DNA from: Castellaniella sp. S9
Lineage (GTDB): Bacteria > Pseudomonadota > Gammaproteobacteria > Burkholderiales > Burkholderiaceae_B
Direction of reading: 5' to 3'
Assembly: GCF_027257175.1 (NCBI RefSeq)
Contig: NZ_JAPFGD010000001.1
Span: forward strand, 186,001-250,000
Length of the DNA stretch: 64,000 bases
Part shown: positions 1-9,271 of the stretch, piece after piece
Numbering within the stretch: the stretch's first letter is position 1
Layout: each line of letters begins with the position of its first letter
Notes under the pieces: generated by a model
The model's input: only the letters and a program-made list of their open reading frames with translations
Databases searched by the model: none
What the model was told of the DNA's origin: nothing
Position numbers and translations under genes: made by a program

Positions 1-1203
1 GGCGGCGGCCGCCTCTTCCGGATCCTCGACCGGTCGCGTCATGGACAGCAGGGCCGCCAGGTCGGCCTCGGTAGGGGCGTACAGCGTGCGCCCGCCCTGT
101 GCCGGCGCCAGGGCATGGTCGACCAGCGCGGCCGCCGACAGGAACAGCAAGTGTTCGGGCACCTTCTGCCCGTTGGAGACGTAATGGATGGGCAATTGAT
201 AGCGGATCGCGGTGTCCAGCGCGGCACCCAGGCGGCTGGCTTCGTCCAGCTTGGTGATGATGCAGCCGCGCAGCGGCGTGCCGCCGTCTCCGGCGTACGA
301 GCGCGCCACCTCGTCGAGGGTATCGCCATGGCTGGAGGCATTGAGCACCAACAACCGCGAGACGTCGCGCCCCGCGCCCGCCAGCAGGGCCGCCTGCTCG
401 GGCAGGGCCTGGTCGCGCTGGCTGATGCCGACATTGTCGATCAGGACCGTCTGGTCGTCCCGCACGCCCTGGACGACGCACCGCATCTCGTGGATGTCCT
501 GCACCACGTGTACGGGCACGTGCAGCATCTGGCCGTAGATCTTCAGTTGCTCGTGCGCCCCGATCCGGTAGGTGTCGGTGGTGACCAGGACGAGGCTTCC
601 GGGACCGGCCCGCCGCACGCAGCGCGCCGCGAGCTTGGCGATCGTGGTGGTCTTGCCGACCCCGGTGGGGCCGACCAGTGCCAGGACGAGCCCCGGCCGC
701 CACAACGCCTCCTCGGTGGCCAGGACCGGCAGGTGCTTGACGAGCTCGCCGCGCGCCCACTGGAATGCGGCTCGCTCGCCCAGGTGTTCGGGCAGGCGCT
801 TGAGCATGGCCCGCAGCAGGGCCGTGCTGAAACCAAAGCGCAGCAGCGTCTGAAACAGCATCACCGCAGCCGGCGCACGCCGCAACTGGTTGCCCCACAA
901 CAGCTCGTCGATGCGGCTCTCGAGCGAACCGCGCAGCTCGCCGATGGCGCCCACGACGTCCTGCTCCTGCGGCGGCACGGCGGGACGGACGGCCGCCGCC
1001 GGCCGCGCGGATGGGGCCGGAGGTATCGGCGCCGCGGGCGCGCCGGCAACCGGCGGGGACTCGGGGGTCTGGTCGGTCGCCAGGATCTCGACCCCGCCGT
1101 TGATGCGCTTGTTCGAGATGATCAGGGCGTCGGGGCCCAGCGCCAGGCGCACCTGGCGCATGGCCTCGCGATTCGTGGCGCCGAAGAAACGGCTGATGTT
1201 CAT
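1..1203 (-). CDS. flhF: FlhF, SRP-type GTPase for flagellar placement (5' part, runs off the window)
   Basis: FlhF is an SRP-family GTPase that helps direct flagellar assembly at the membrane. 401 residues are visible and the frame is still open at base 1. The start MNISRFFG is typical of the family. A Pro/Ala-rich basic linker covers residues about 45-80, followed by a helical N domain. The G domain has the P-loop GPTGVGKTT (about 178-186), TTDTYRIGA (about 208-216), a DNVG motif (about 256-259) where DTAG/DTVG is more usual, and TKLD (about 317-320). The ATG overlaps the flhA stop by 4 bases (ATGA). Identification is secure; the C-terminus lies outside the window. Confidence 0.95.
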   Translation of the reverse strand, partial: MNISRFFGATNREAMRQVRLALGPDALIISNKRINGGVEILATDQTPESPPVAGAPAAPIPPAPSARPAAAVRPAVPPQEQDVVGAIGELRGSLESRIDELLWGNQLRRAPAAVMLFQTLLRFGFSTALLRAMLKRLPEHLGERAAFQWARGELVKHLPVLATEEALWRPGLVLALVGPTGVGKTTTIAKLAARCVRRAGPGSLVLVTTDTYRIGAHEQLKIYGQMLHVPVHVVQDIHEMRCVVQGVRDDQTVLIDNVGISQRDQALPEQAALLAGAGRDVSRLLVLNASSHGDTLDEVARSYAGDGGTPLRGCIITKLDEASRLGAALDTAIRYQLPIHYVSNGQKVPEHLLFLSAAALVDHALAPAQGGRTLYAPTEADLAALLSMTRPVEDPEEAAAA

Positions 1204-3311
1204 CCGGTGCTCCCGCCGATGACGGCGGTGATGCGCATCATGCGCTCGTCAGGGATCTCGGCGCTGGACAGCACCCCCATTTGCGGAATGTGATGGCGCA
1301 GGAAGCGCGACAGCGAGGCGCGCAGGGACGGCGGAACGACGAGCACCGGCGCCTCGGCCTTGTCTTCCTGCTCCTGCACGACCCGCAGGGTGTCGGCCAG
1401 CAGACTCTCGGCCAGGCCGGGTTCGAGTGCGCCGTTGCCGCCCATGGCCTGCATGAGGACGCGCTCGAGGCGGGCATCCAGGCCGATGGCCCGCAACTCG
1501 CCCTCGCCCGGGAACCAGTGCTGGGTGATGGCGCGGCCCAGGGCCACGCGCACCAGGGCCAGCAATTCGCCCTGGTCGGGCCCGCCCGAGGGATTGAGCG
1601 CAGCCAGGCGCGGGGCGTGCTCGGTGACCGTCTCAAGGATGGAGCGCACGTCGCGGATGGGCACCTCCTCGTCCAGGAGGCCGCGCAGCAGGTTCTGCAG
1701 CTGCGACAGGGAAAGGGTCTTGGGCACCAGGTCCTCGACCAGCTTGGGCAGCTCGCGCCCGACGTGATCCAGCAGTTGCTGGACCTCCTGGCGGCCCAGC
1801 AGCCGGGCGCCATGGCGGTGCATCAGGTGGTTCAGGTGGGTGGCGACCACCGTCGCGGCATCCACCACCGTATAGCCGGCGATCTGGGCCTGCTCGCGCA
1901 AAGACACATCGATCCAGGTCGCCGGCAGGCCGAAGGCGGGATCGGTGGTCTCGGTGCCCTGCAGCTTCATCGTCACGCCACCCGGATCGATCGCCAGCCA
2001 CTGGCCCACCAGGGCCACGCCGCGGCCGATCTCGACACCGAACAAGAGGATGCGGTAGTCGGTGGGCTTGATCTCGAGGTTGTCGCGGATGTGCACGACC
2101 GGCGGCAGAAAGCCCATTTCCTGGGCGAATTTCTTGCGCAAGCTGCGGATGCGGTGCAGGAGTTCGCCGTTTTGCTCGTGATCGACCAGGGAAATGAGGC
2201 GGTAGCCGACCTCCAGGCCCAGTGGATCCACCACCGAGACATCGTCCCAGCTGGCCTCGGCCGCGGCGGCGGCCACGGCCGCCTCCGCGCGGGCGGGTTC
2301 CTCGGCGGCGCTGGCCTGGTCGCGCTGCTGGCGCTGGTACAGCGCCCAGCCCACGCCGCCGATGATCGCCGCCAGCAGCAGGAAGGCGACGTGCGGCATG
2401 TTCGGGATCAGGCCCATCAGCGTGAGGATGCCGGCGGTGATGAACATGACGTTGGGGTTGGAGAACAACTGGCCCATCATCTGCTGGCCGATGTCCTGGT
2501 CGGTCGCCACGCGCGAGACCACCACGCCCGCCGCCGTCGAGATCACGAGGGCGGGAATCTGGGCCACCAGGCCGTCGCCGATCGTCAACAGGGTATACAC
2601 CCGGCCGGCCTCGCCCACCGGCATGTCGTGCTGGGCCACCCCCACGATCAGGCCGCCCACGATATTGATGATCATGATCAGCAGGCCGGCCACCGCATCG
2701 CCGCGCACGAACTTGCTGGCGCCGTCCATGGCGCCGTAGAACTCGGCCTCCTGCGAGACCTCGGCACGGCGGCGGCGCGCATCGTCCTCGCCGATCAGGC
2801 CCGCATTCAGGTCGGCGTCGATGGCCATCTGCTTGCCGGGCATGGCGTCCAGCGTAAAGCGCGCACCCACCTCGGCGATGCGGCCGGCGCCCTTGGTGAT
2901 GACGACGAAATTGATGATGACCAGGATGACGAAGACCACGATCCCGACCGCAAAATTGCCCCCCACCAGGAAATGGCCGAAGGCCTCGATGACCTGGCCG
3001 GCGGCGGCCGGCCCCTTGTGGCCGTTCAGCAGCACCACGCGCGTCGAGGCCACGTTCAGCGACAGGCGCAGCAGCGTGGCGAACAGCAGCACCGACGGGA
3101 AGGCGGCAAAGTCCAGCGGCTTGCGGGTGAACATGGCCACCAGCAGGATCATCACCGACAGCGAGATATTGAAGGTGAACAGCAGGTCGAGGATGAAGGG
3201 CGGCAGGGGCAGGATCATCATGGCGAGCACCATGAGGATCAACACCGGGCCGGCCATCAGACGGGCCTGGCCGGCGCCTTGCGACTTGAGAAAAGCGAGA
3301 AATGCGTTCAT
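1200..3311 (-). CDS. flhA: FlhA, flagellar type III export gate protein
   Basis: FlhA (703 aa) is the large export-gate subunit of the flagellar type III secretion apparatus. The N-terminal half has about eight membrane segments and the FHIPEP-family cytoplasmic loop (GARFTLDAMPGKQMAIDADL and the EDDARRRRAE stretch). The C-terminal half is the soluble substrate and chaperone docking domain. The reading frame stays open upstream to about 4331, but family homology starts at MNAFLAFLKSQ, and its ATG overlaps the flhB stop as ATGA. It also overlaps flhF by 4 bases, so flhB-flhA-flhF looks translationally coupled. Confidence 0.97.
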   Translation of the reverse strand: MNAFLAFLKSQGAGQARLMAGPVLILMVLAMMILPLPPFILDLLFTFNISLSVMILLVAMFTRKPLDFAAFPSVLLFATLLRLSLNVASTRVVLLNGHKGPAAAGQVIEAFGHFLVGGNFAVGIVVFVILVIINFVVITKGAGRIAEVGARFTLDAMPGKQMAIDADLNAGLIGEDDARRRRAEVSQEAEFYGAMDGASKFVRGDAVAGLLIMIINIVGGLIVGVAQHDMPVGEAGRVYTLLTIGDGLVAQIPALVISTAAGVVVSRVATDQDIGQQMMGQLFSNPNVMFITAGILTLMGLIPNMPHVAFLLLAAIIGGVGWALYQRQQRDQASAAEEPARAEAAVAAAAAEASWDDVSVVDPLGLEVGYRLISLVDHEQNGELLHRIRSLRKKFAQEMGFLPPVVHIRDNLEIKPTDYRILLFGVEIGRGVALVGQWLAIDPGGVTMKLQGTETTDPAFGLPATWIDVSLREQAQIAGYTVVDAATVVATHLNHLMHRHGARLLGRQEVQQLLDHVGRELPKLVEDLVPKTLSLSQLQNLLRGLLDEEVPIRDVRSILETVTEHAPRLAALNPSGGPDQGELLALVRVALGRAITQHWFPGEGELRAIGLDARLERVLMQAMGGNGALEPGLAESLLADTLRVVQEQEDKAEAPVLVVPPSLRASLSRFLRHHIPQMGVLSSAEIPDERMMRITAVIGGSTG

Positions 3312-4468
3312 GGGGCGGTCGATGCGGCAAACGAGCCTGCGCGCGTATCCAGTTCGGACGGCACGGACAGTGCGCGCGGCGCCGTGGGCGGCGCGCCCGC
3401 GCCCTCGTGCCAGCGGCGCAATTGGTACACCCAGGCCAGCACCTCGGCCACGGCCGAATAGAGGACGGCCGGGATCTCGTGGTCGAGCGGTACGTGGTGG
3501 TAGAGGGCGCGCGCCAGCGGCGGCGCCTCGAGCGTGGCGACGCGATGCTCGGCGGCCAGTTCGCGGATGCGGGCGGCGATCAGGCCGGACCCCTTGGCAA
3601 CGACGGTGGGCGCCCCGCCCTGCCCCTCGAGATAGCGCAGGGCCACCGCATAGTGCGTGGGATTGGTGACGACCACGTCGGCGCCGGGCACCGCCGACAT
3701 CATCCGGCGGCGCGCCATCTCGCGCTGCTGTTGGCGGATGCGGCCCTTGACGTGCGGGTCGCCGTCGCTTTCCTTGTGTTCCTGCTTGACGTCCTCGCGC
3801 GACATGCGCAACTGCTTGTAGTGGTTCCACAATTGCCAGGGCACGTCGATCAGCACGACGATGATCAGCGAGGCCGCGATCAGCAGGCAGCACAAGGCCA
3901 CCAGGCCGAGGCCGCGCACCAGCGCCTCGGTGGGCGCCATGTGGGTCAAGGACAGCATGTCGCCCCGATAGTGCCAGATCACCATGACGCCCACCGTGCC
4001 GATCAGCAGCGCCTTGGCAATGGTCTTGATCAGCTCGATCAGGGTCTGCATGGCGAACAGGCGCTTGAAGCCCTTGAGGGGATTCATGCGCTCGAACTTG
4101 GGCTCCAGCGCCTTGGGCGAGAGCAGGAAGCCGCCCAGCGCCACCGACGAGAACACGCCCACCAAAGCGAGCAGGCCAAAGATCGGCAGCACCAGGATCA
4201 GGGCCTGCCAGGCGGCATCGCCCGCCTGGTCGATCATGACCGTCGTGTCGCGCGCGATGCGCGGATCGAACCACAGACCGCCGCGCAGCACGCCGTTCAG
4301 GGTGCGGTACATGTGCTCGGCGCCAAACCACAGGCTGCCGGCCCCGACCATGATCGCCAGGAAAGTACCCAGCTCGCGGGAACGCGCAACCTGCCCCTCC
4401 TCGCGCGCCTTTTCCAGGCGCCGGGGCGAGGCGGGTTCGGTTTTTTCGAGATCGCTATCCTCGGCCAT
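3308..4468 (-). CDS. flhB: FlhB, flagellar export switch protein
   Basis: FlhB (386 aa) controls the substrate-specificity switch of the flagellar export gate. It starts with the family signature MAEDSDLEKTEPASPRRLEKAREEG (read in two parts), followed by four membrane segments and a cytoplasmic domain with the autocleavage motif NPTH (within VVVTNPTHYAVALRY). The C-terminal tail is Ala/Pro-rich. It is the first gene of flhB-flhA-flhF and is separated by about 90 bases from the upstream receptor gene. The stop codon overlaps the flhA start. Confidence 0.97.
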   Translation of the reverse strand: MAEDSDLEKTEPASPRRLEKAREEGQVARSRELGTFLAIMVGAGSLWFGAEHMYRTLNGVLRGGLWFDPRIARDTTVMIDQAGDAAWQALILVLPIFGLLALVGVFSSVALGGFLLSPKALEPKFERMNPLKGFKRLFAMQTLIELIKTIAKALLIGTVGVMVIWHYRGDMLSLTHMAPTEALVRGLGLVALCCLLIAASLIIVVLIDVPWQLWNHYKQLRMSREDVKQEHKESDGDPHVKGRIRQQQREMARRRMMSAVPGADVVVTNPTHYAVALRYLEGQGGAPTVVAKGSGLIAARIRELAAEHRVATLEAPPLARALYHHVPLDHEIPAVLYSAVAEVLAWVYQLRRWHEGAGAPPTAPRALSVPSELDTRAGSFAASTAP

Positions 4469-4560
4469 GCGGGCGGGCGTCGGGAAATTGAGACAGCCTG
4501 GATTCTAGCCCCCGCGCCGTCCCCGCGATCCGCCAAGCAAGGCCGCTTAAGCGAGGCAGT

Positions 4561-6102
4561 TCATGTGCTTGCCAGCCGGGGCTGGGCGGTGGCCTGGCCG
4601 GTCAGTTCCTCGTAGCGCAGATAATCCAGGCCCATGCGCACCGCGCCCCAGCGGGTGCCGTCCAGATCGACCGGGATCGACACGTCGGTGATGATCTCGC
4701 CCGTGTCGCGCATGTAAGTCTGGCACATGACGCTGCCCTTGTTGGCGATGGCGTTCTTGCTGATCTGGTCGTCGAACAGGCGTTTGTCGCGCACATTCAA
4801 TGTGTCGTGCACGACGTCGCCGGTCGGCTGGCGCGCATAGCGGGCATTGTGGGTGGGCGCATAGCCGTTGGCATCGATCAGGATCGCATAATAGCCGGCC
4901 GGCAACTGGTCCAGGACGAAATCCAGGATCCGCTGCAGGGGCTGGTCGATGGTGGCATCGTAGCCGACGTGATAGCGCGGCGGATTGCTGCCCGGGATCT
5001 GGCGGTACGACCGATCGAAGACATCGAGCCCCTGCTGCTGCGCTTGCCGCAACAGGCGGATGCAGGCCTCGCGCATGGACTCCAGGATATTGACCACGGC
5101 ATCGAAGGGCGTGCGTCCGGTGCGCAGGGCCGCCAGCATTTCCTGCAGGCTCTCGGTTTGCAGGCGCACGCCGCGCACCTGGCCGCGCATGGTGCCCATC
5201 CGGTCCAGCACCTGGACGCTGTGCGAGGCGATGCGCGCAATGGCGTCGCTCATGTCGTGATTGGTCTGGTTGACCTGCGACACATTGTCGGCGACCAGGT
5301 CCATCTGCCGCCCCATGTCCTCGAGTTCACCCACCAGCGCTGCGAACTGCTGGGAGAAATCCCCCACCATGGTGTTGGAGGCCGACATGTCGGAATGGAT
5401 ATGGCTGGTCTGTCGCCGGGTGCTGGTGACCAGATCGAGGATCTCGCCCGTGTGCCGGACGATGTCGCCGGTGGCGGCGTTGACGCGTTCGGCGAGCTTG
5501 CCGACCTCGCTGGCGACCACGGCGAATCCCTTGCCCGCCTCGCCCGCGCGCGCCGCCTCGACCCCGGCGTTCAGCGCCAGCAGGTGCGTCTGCAGGGCGA
5601 TGTCCTTGATCAGGTGGCTGGTGTCCTCGACCGAGCGGGCGCGCTCGTTCAGTTGCGCCACCACGCCGGAAAAGGTTTCCATCTGCGCCGCCACGCGGCC
5701 GACCCGGTCATGCAGCTCGTCGAGGCGCGAGCGCGTATCCACCAGGGATTGCAGCTGCGTGCGGAAGGACTCGGCCATCTCGATGACGGTCTCGTTGGTC
5801 TGTTCGGACAGGCTGGCGATCTGGCTGCCCTGCGCCGACAGGCCGTCGGCCTCGTGCGCCTGTTCCTGGGCCAAGGTCTCGCATTCCTCGGTATAGGCCT
5901 GCAGGCGGGCGGCATTGATGGAGATCTGGATGCTGGAATGGCGCATCACCACAAAACGCGTCCTCAGGGAATCCAGGAAACGGCCCACCGACCAGGCCAC
6001 GGGGCTGAGTGTCCAGGAGCGGTCGGCGAGCGTCGCACGTCCGTGGCTGAGACGATTGAGCAATCGTCCAAGGCCGAAGGTCCTCCCGTGATTCTTTTTC
6101 AT
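4561..6102 (-). CDS. Methyl-accepting chemotaxis-type receptor without clear membrane anchor, C-terminal Cache-like domain
   Basis: A 513-residue protein with an MCP signalling hairpin in its first half: IALQTHLLALN and [22 protein letters not shown] at about residues 165-200. The usual tip QTN is QTH here. The C-terminal third (about 330-500) resembles a Cache-type ligand domain, with GYAPTHN, FDDQISKNA, YMRDTGEIITD and a WGAVRMGLDY end. No strong transmembrane helix is visible, so the sensor is downstream of the signalling module and probably cytoplasmic. The ATG at 6102 has AAAGGAGG just upstream; an in-frame start 24 bases earlier lacks one. It lies between cheZ and flhB. The ligand is unknown. 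Confidence 0.85.
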   Translation of the reverse strand: MKKNHGRTFGLGRLLNRLSHGRATLADRSWTLSPVAWSVGRFLDSLRTRFVVMRHSSIQISINAARLQAYTEECETLAQEQAHEADGLSAQGSQIASLSEQTNETVIEMAESFRTQLQSLVDTRSRLDELHDRVGRVAAQMETFSGVVAQLNERARSVEDTSHLIKDIALQTHLLALNAGVEAARAGEAGKGFAVVASEVGKLAERVNAATGDIVRHTGEILDLVTSTRRQTSHIHSDMSASNTMVGDFSQQFAALVGELEDMGRQMDLVADNVSQVNQTNHDMSDAIARIASHSVQVLDRMGTMRGQVRGVRLQTESLQEMLAALRTGRTPFDAVVNILESMREACIRLLRQAQQQGLDVFDRSYRQIPGSNPPRYHVGYDATIDQPLQRILDFVLDQLPAGYYAILIDANGYAPTHNARYARQPTGDVVHDTLNVRDKRLFDDQISKNAIANKGSVMCQTYMRDTGEIITDVSIPVDLDGTRWGAVRMGLDYLRYEELTGQATAQPRLAST

Positions 6103-6222
6103 GTTGCCTCCTTTCGACCGGCCCATTCTGTCATGGGCTGGATTAGCGCTTCAATTCATGATTCATCCCGATCGCTGGTTTTCATCCGCAATGGCATACT
6201 ATCCCGTCGCGCGGCGTCCCGG

Positions 6223-6867
6223 TCAGAACCCCAGGCTCGCCAGCAGGTCGTCGACCTGGTCCTGGTTGGTCACCACGTCGGCCTTGCCCTCGGGCTTGAC
6301 GGCCGGCCCGTTCAACAGGGTGCGGGTTTCCTCGCGCCGCTCCTGGGGCGCATTGTCGATCAATACCTGCACCAGCTCGGTCTCGATGGCGGTGACCACG
6401 CCCAGCATTTTCATGATCACCTGGCCGGTCAAGTCCTGGAAATCCTGGGCCATGATGATTTCCATCACGTTCTGCTGCGTGGCCTGGGTTTTCTGCGGAA
6501 TATCCTTGAGCAGGGTCCGCGTGGCGTCCACCAGTTCACGCGCCTGGTCCAGTTCGACCGGATGGTCGAACCATGCCTGCCAGCGGGCATCCAGGTCACG
6601 CGCCTGGCTGTCCAGGGCGTCCTGCCAGGGCTGGATCTGCTCGGCGGCGTTGAGGACGCGATTGGCGGCCTGCTCGGTCATCTGGGCGACGTAGTGCAGC
6701 CGGTCGCGCGCATCGGGGATCGCGTGCGCCGCGTCCTTGATGGCCTGGTCCAGGCCCAGTTCGCGCATGCTTTCGCGCAGCATCCGCGTCAACTGCGCGA
6801 TCCGGTGAATCAGGTCGACCGATTCGTCGGGCAAGGACCCGATCCCGATGTTGTCATCCGTTGTCAT
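6223..6867 (-). CDS. cheZ: CheZ, CheY-P phosphatase
   Basis: CheZ (214 aa) dephosphorylates CheY-P. It is a long helical protein with the catalytic segment AQDFQDLTGQVIMKML at about residues 135-150, including the conserved D-L-T-G-Q, and the C-terminal CheY-binding peptide DQVDDLLASLGF. It lies 12 bases behind cheY and ends the che part of the cluster. CheZ is typical of beta- and gammaproteobacteria. Confidence 0.96.
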   Translation of the reverse strand: MTTDDNIGIGSLPDESVDLIHRIAQLTRMLRESMRELGLDQAIKDAAHAIPDARDRLHYVAQMTEQAANRVLNAAEQIQPWQDALDSQARDLDARWQAWFDHPVELDQARELVDATRTLLKDIPQKTQATQQNVMEIIMAQDFQDLTGQVIMKMLGVVTAIETELVQVLIDNAPQERREETRTLLNGPAVKPEGKADVVTNQDQVDDLLASLGF

Positions 6868-6879
6868 GAGGGCCTCCGT

Positions 6880-7263
6880 TCAGAGTTTCTCGAAGATCTT
6901 GTTGAGTTTTTCCTCGAGGGTCGCCGCGGTGAAGGGCTTGACCACGTAACCGCTTGCCCCGGCCTGGGCCGCCGCGATGATGTTTTCCTTTTTGGCCTCG
7001 GCCGTCACCATCAGGACCGGGATCGAGGACAGGTTCGGGTCGGCCCGGACCTGCTGCAGCATCGTCAGCCCGTCCATGTTGGGCATGTTCCAGTCCGAGA
7101 CCACGAAGTCGAAACTGCCGTTGCGCAGCTTCTCGAGGCCGATGACGCCGTCCTCGGCCTCGTCGACATTCTCGAAGCCGAGGTCCTTGAGCAGGTTCTT
7201 GATGATCCTGCGCATCGTCGGAAAATCGTCGACGATCAGGATTTTCATGTTTTTCTGTACCAC
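6880..7263 (-). CDS. cheY: CheY, chemotaxis response regulator
   Basis: Single receiver domain (127 aa) that carries the signal from CheA to the flagellar switch. The acidic pair is in ILIVDDFP, the phospho-acceptor Asp is in [12 protein letters not shown], the switch Thr in VLMVTAEA, and the conserved Lys in [12 protein letters not shown]. The chosen start is a GTG preceded by AGGAG at a spacing of about 8 bases; the internal ATG (MKILIVDD) five codons later is too far from that site. It lies between cheB and cheZ. Confidence 0.97.
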   Translation of the reverse strand: MVQKNMKILIVDDFPTMRRIIKNLLKDLGFENVDEAEDGVIGLEKLRNGSFDFVVSDWNMPNMDGLTMLQQVRADPNLSSIPVLMVTAEAKKENIIAAAQAGASGYVVKPFTAATLEEKLNKIFEKL

Positions 7264-7320
7264 CGATCACTCTCCTAAAGGTGTATGTACATATTCAATG
7301 TGAATCCAGGGCGGTCGGCC

Positions 7321-8382
7321 TCAGACCCGGTGCCCGTACGCACCGGCGCTCTTGAGTATCCGCTCGCTCATGTCGGCCAGCGGCACGGCCTCCTCGGCCG
7401 CGCCGATCAACAAGGCCTCGCGCGGCATCCCGAAGACGACGCAGCTGGCCTCGTCCTGCGCAAACGTGCGCGCCCCCGCCTCGCGCATGGCCAGCATGCC
7501 CTGGGCGCCGTCCTTGCCCATGCCCGTGAGGATGACCCCGATGGCATTCTTGCCCGCCACCTGCGCGGCCGAATGGAACAGCACGTCCACCGAGGGCCGG
7601 TGGCGGTTGACGGGCTCGGAATATTCCAGCTTGACGACATAGTTGGCGCCCGAGCGCGCAAGCTTCATGTGGGCGACGCCGCCGGGCGCCAGGTACACGT
7701 GGCCCGGCAGCACCCGCTGGCCGTCCTCGGCCTCGTGCACGCTGACCGCGCACAGGCCGTCCAGGCGCTGGACGAAGGATTTGGTAAAGCCGGCGGGCAT
7801 GTGCTGGGTGATCATGATGGCGGGGCTGTTGGCCGGCAGCGGCTCGAGGACGTGCCGGATGGCCTCGGTGCCGCCCGTGGAGGAGCCGATCAGGACGAGT
7901 TTCTCGGTCGTCGAGAAGGCCTGCGCCAGGCGCTGCCGGACGCCGCTGTCCACCGCCTGGCGCCGGCGCGGGCGGGCCAGCGCGGCGGCGCGGATCTTGT
8001 CGGCGATCATGTCGCTGTATTCCAGCAGGCCATCGCGCAAGCCGAGCTTGGGCTTGGTCACGAAATCCACCGCACCGAGCTCCAGCGCGCGCAGGGTGAC
8101 CTCGGAATTGCGCTCGGTCAGCGAGGACACCATGACCACCGGCATCGGCCGTAGGCGCATCAGGCGCTCGAGGAAGTCCAATCCGTCCATGCGCGGCATT
8201 TCGACGTCCAAGGTCAGCACGTCCGGGTTGTGCTGCTTGATGAGTTCGCGGGCGACGAGCGGGTCGGGCGCGGTGGCGACGACCTCCATGTCGGCCTGCC
8301 CATTGATGATCTCGCTCATGAGGCTGCGGACCAGCGCCGAGTCGTCCACACACAAAACGCGAATTTTCTTCATGGATGCCAT
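7321..8382 (-). CDS. cheB: CheB, protein-glutamate methylesterase/deamidase
   Basis: 353 residues: N-terminal receiver domain ([11 protein letters not shown], phospho-acceptor in [12 protein letters not shown]) joined to the methylesterase domain with the catalytic Ser motif [20 protein letters not shown] and the C-terminal [10 protein letters not shown]. It removes methyl groups from receptors and opposes CheR. The stop of cheR is 18 bases upstream. A second possible start lies three codons in (MKKIRVLC). No cheD gene is present in this cluster. Confidence 0.97.
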   Translation of the reverse strand: MASMKKIRVLCVDDSALVRSLMSEIINGQADMEVVATAPDPLVARELIKQHNPDVLTLDVEMPRMDGLDFLERLMRLRPMPVVMVSSLTERNSEVTLRALELGAVDFVTKPKLGLRDGLLEYSDMIADKIRAAALARPRRRQAVDSGVRQRLAQAFSTTEKLVLIGSSTGGTEAIRHVLEPLPANSPAIMITQHMPAGFTKSFVQRLDGLCAVSVHEAEDGQRVLPGHVYLAPGGVAHMKLARSGANYVVKLEYSEPVNRHRPSVDVLFHSAAQVAGKNAIGVILTGMGKDGAQGMLAMREAGARTFAQDEASCVVFGMPREALLIGAAEEAVPLADMSERILKSAGAYGHRV

Positions 8383-8400
8383 GCTGTTGCGCCCCCGCGA

Positions 8401-9246
8401 TCAAGCCAGGGTATAAACGGTCTGTCCCTTCAGGCGCCAGGCCTTGGTCAGGTACGTGAAGTTCTCGGAATGTCCGGCAAACAGCAGGCCGCCGGGCTTG
8501 AGCAGCGGCGCGAAGCGCTCGAGGATCCGGGTCTGGGTTTGCTTGTCGAAGTAAATCATGGTGTTGCGGCAAAAGATGGCGTCGAATTTCTGGCTGAACG
8601 GCCACTGCGGCGCCACCAGGTTCAGGACGTCGAAGGACACGATGTCACGCAGCACGGGCTTGACCATGGCCATGCCCGCCTGCCGGCCCGATCCGCGCAG
8701 GAAATAGCGCTTGAGGAATTCGGGCGGCACGGGCTTGACCCGGTCCAGCGTATAGATTCCTTTGCGCGCCTGCTCGATCGCCTGGACGTCGATGTCCGTG
8801 GCGGTCACCGACAACCCGGCCTCGGGCTGCCCGCAAGCATCATGCAGCGTCATGGCGATGGTGTAGGGCTCCTCGCCGGTGGAGGCGGCGCAGCACCAGA
8901 CGTTGACGGGCCGCCGGCGCGCCCTGACCAGGTCGCCCAGGATCGCGAAATGGTGCCGCTCGCGAAAGAAGGCCGTATGGTTGATCGTGAACGCACTGAT
9001 GAATCGTTCCCATTCAGGGGCGTTCGGATCGAGCTCCAGCATGGACACGTAGTCGCGCACCGATTCCAGGCCCACCTGGCGCGTACGCAGGCCCAGGGTG
9101 CGCGCGGCCATGTCCATCTTGTGTTCGCCAAGGATGATGCCGGTGCGCCGGCGCAGGATCTGGACGGCGCGCAAAAGCTCGGCCGGTTCCGCCTTGGGCA
9201 GAACCGGCTGGGAAAAGAACGAGGTCGCCAGCGCCTCGCCGCTCAT
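8401..9246 (-). CDS. cheR: CheR, chemotaxis receptor methyltransferase
   Basis: 281 residues. It has the N-terminal CheR all-helical domain and an SAM-dependent methyltransferase domain: NVWCCAASTGEEPYTIAM (SAM motif) and ATDIDVQAIEQARKGIY, followed by FDAIFCRNTMIYFD. It methylates glutamates of chemoreceptors and works opposite CheB, which follows directly. The neighbouring transmembrane receptor does not end in the NWETF-type pentapeptide that tethers CheR in enteric bacteria. Confidence 0.96.
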   Translation of the reverse strand: MSGEALATSFFSQPVLPKAEPAELLRAVQILRRRTGIILGEHKMDMAARTLGLRTRQVGLESVRDYVSMLELDPNAPEWERFISAFTINHTAFFRERHHFAILGDLVRARRRPVNVWCCAASTGEEPYTIAMTLHDACGQPEAGLSVTATDIDVQAIEQARKGIYTLDRVKPVPPEFLKRYFLRGSGRQAGMAMVKPVLRDIVSFDVLNLVAPQWPFSQKFDAIFCRNTMIYFDKQTQTRILERFAPLLKPGGLLFAGHSENFTYLTKAWRLKGQTVYTLA

Positions 9247-9271
9247 GTCACGCGCCCGGGCATCGCGGGCC

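Noticed and set aside
1281-3461. A 726-codon open frame on the plus strand opposite flhA/flhB
   Set aside because: It is a mirror frame caused by high GC3 in the real minus-strand genes; its translation is rich in His/Gln/Arg/Gly and shows no family motif.
3312-4331. An N-terminal extension of flhA
   Set aside because: The extra residues are the flhB gene read in another frame; family homology and the ATGA overlap fix the start at 3311.
4807-7278. An 823-codon open frame on the plus strand opposite the receptor, cheZ and cheY
   Set aside because: It is a GC-driven shadow frame crossing three well-supported genes, with no recognisable domain.
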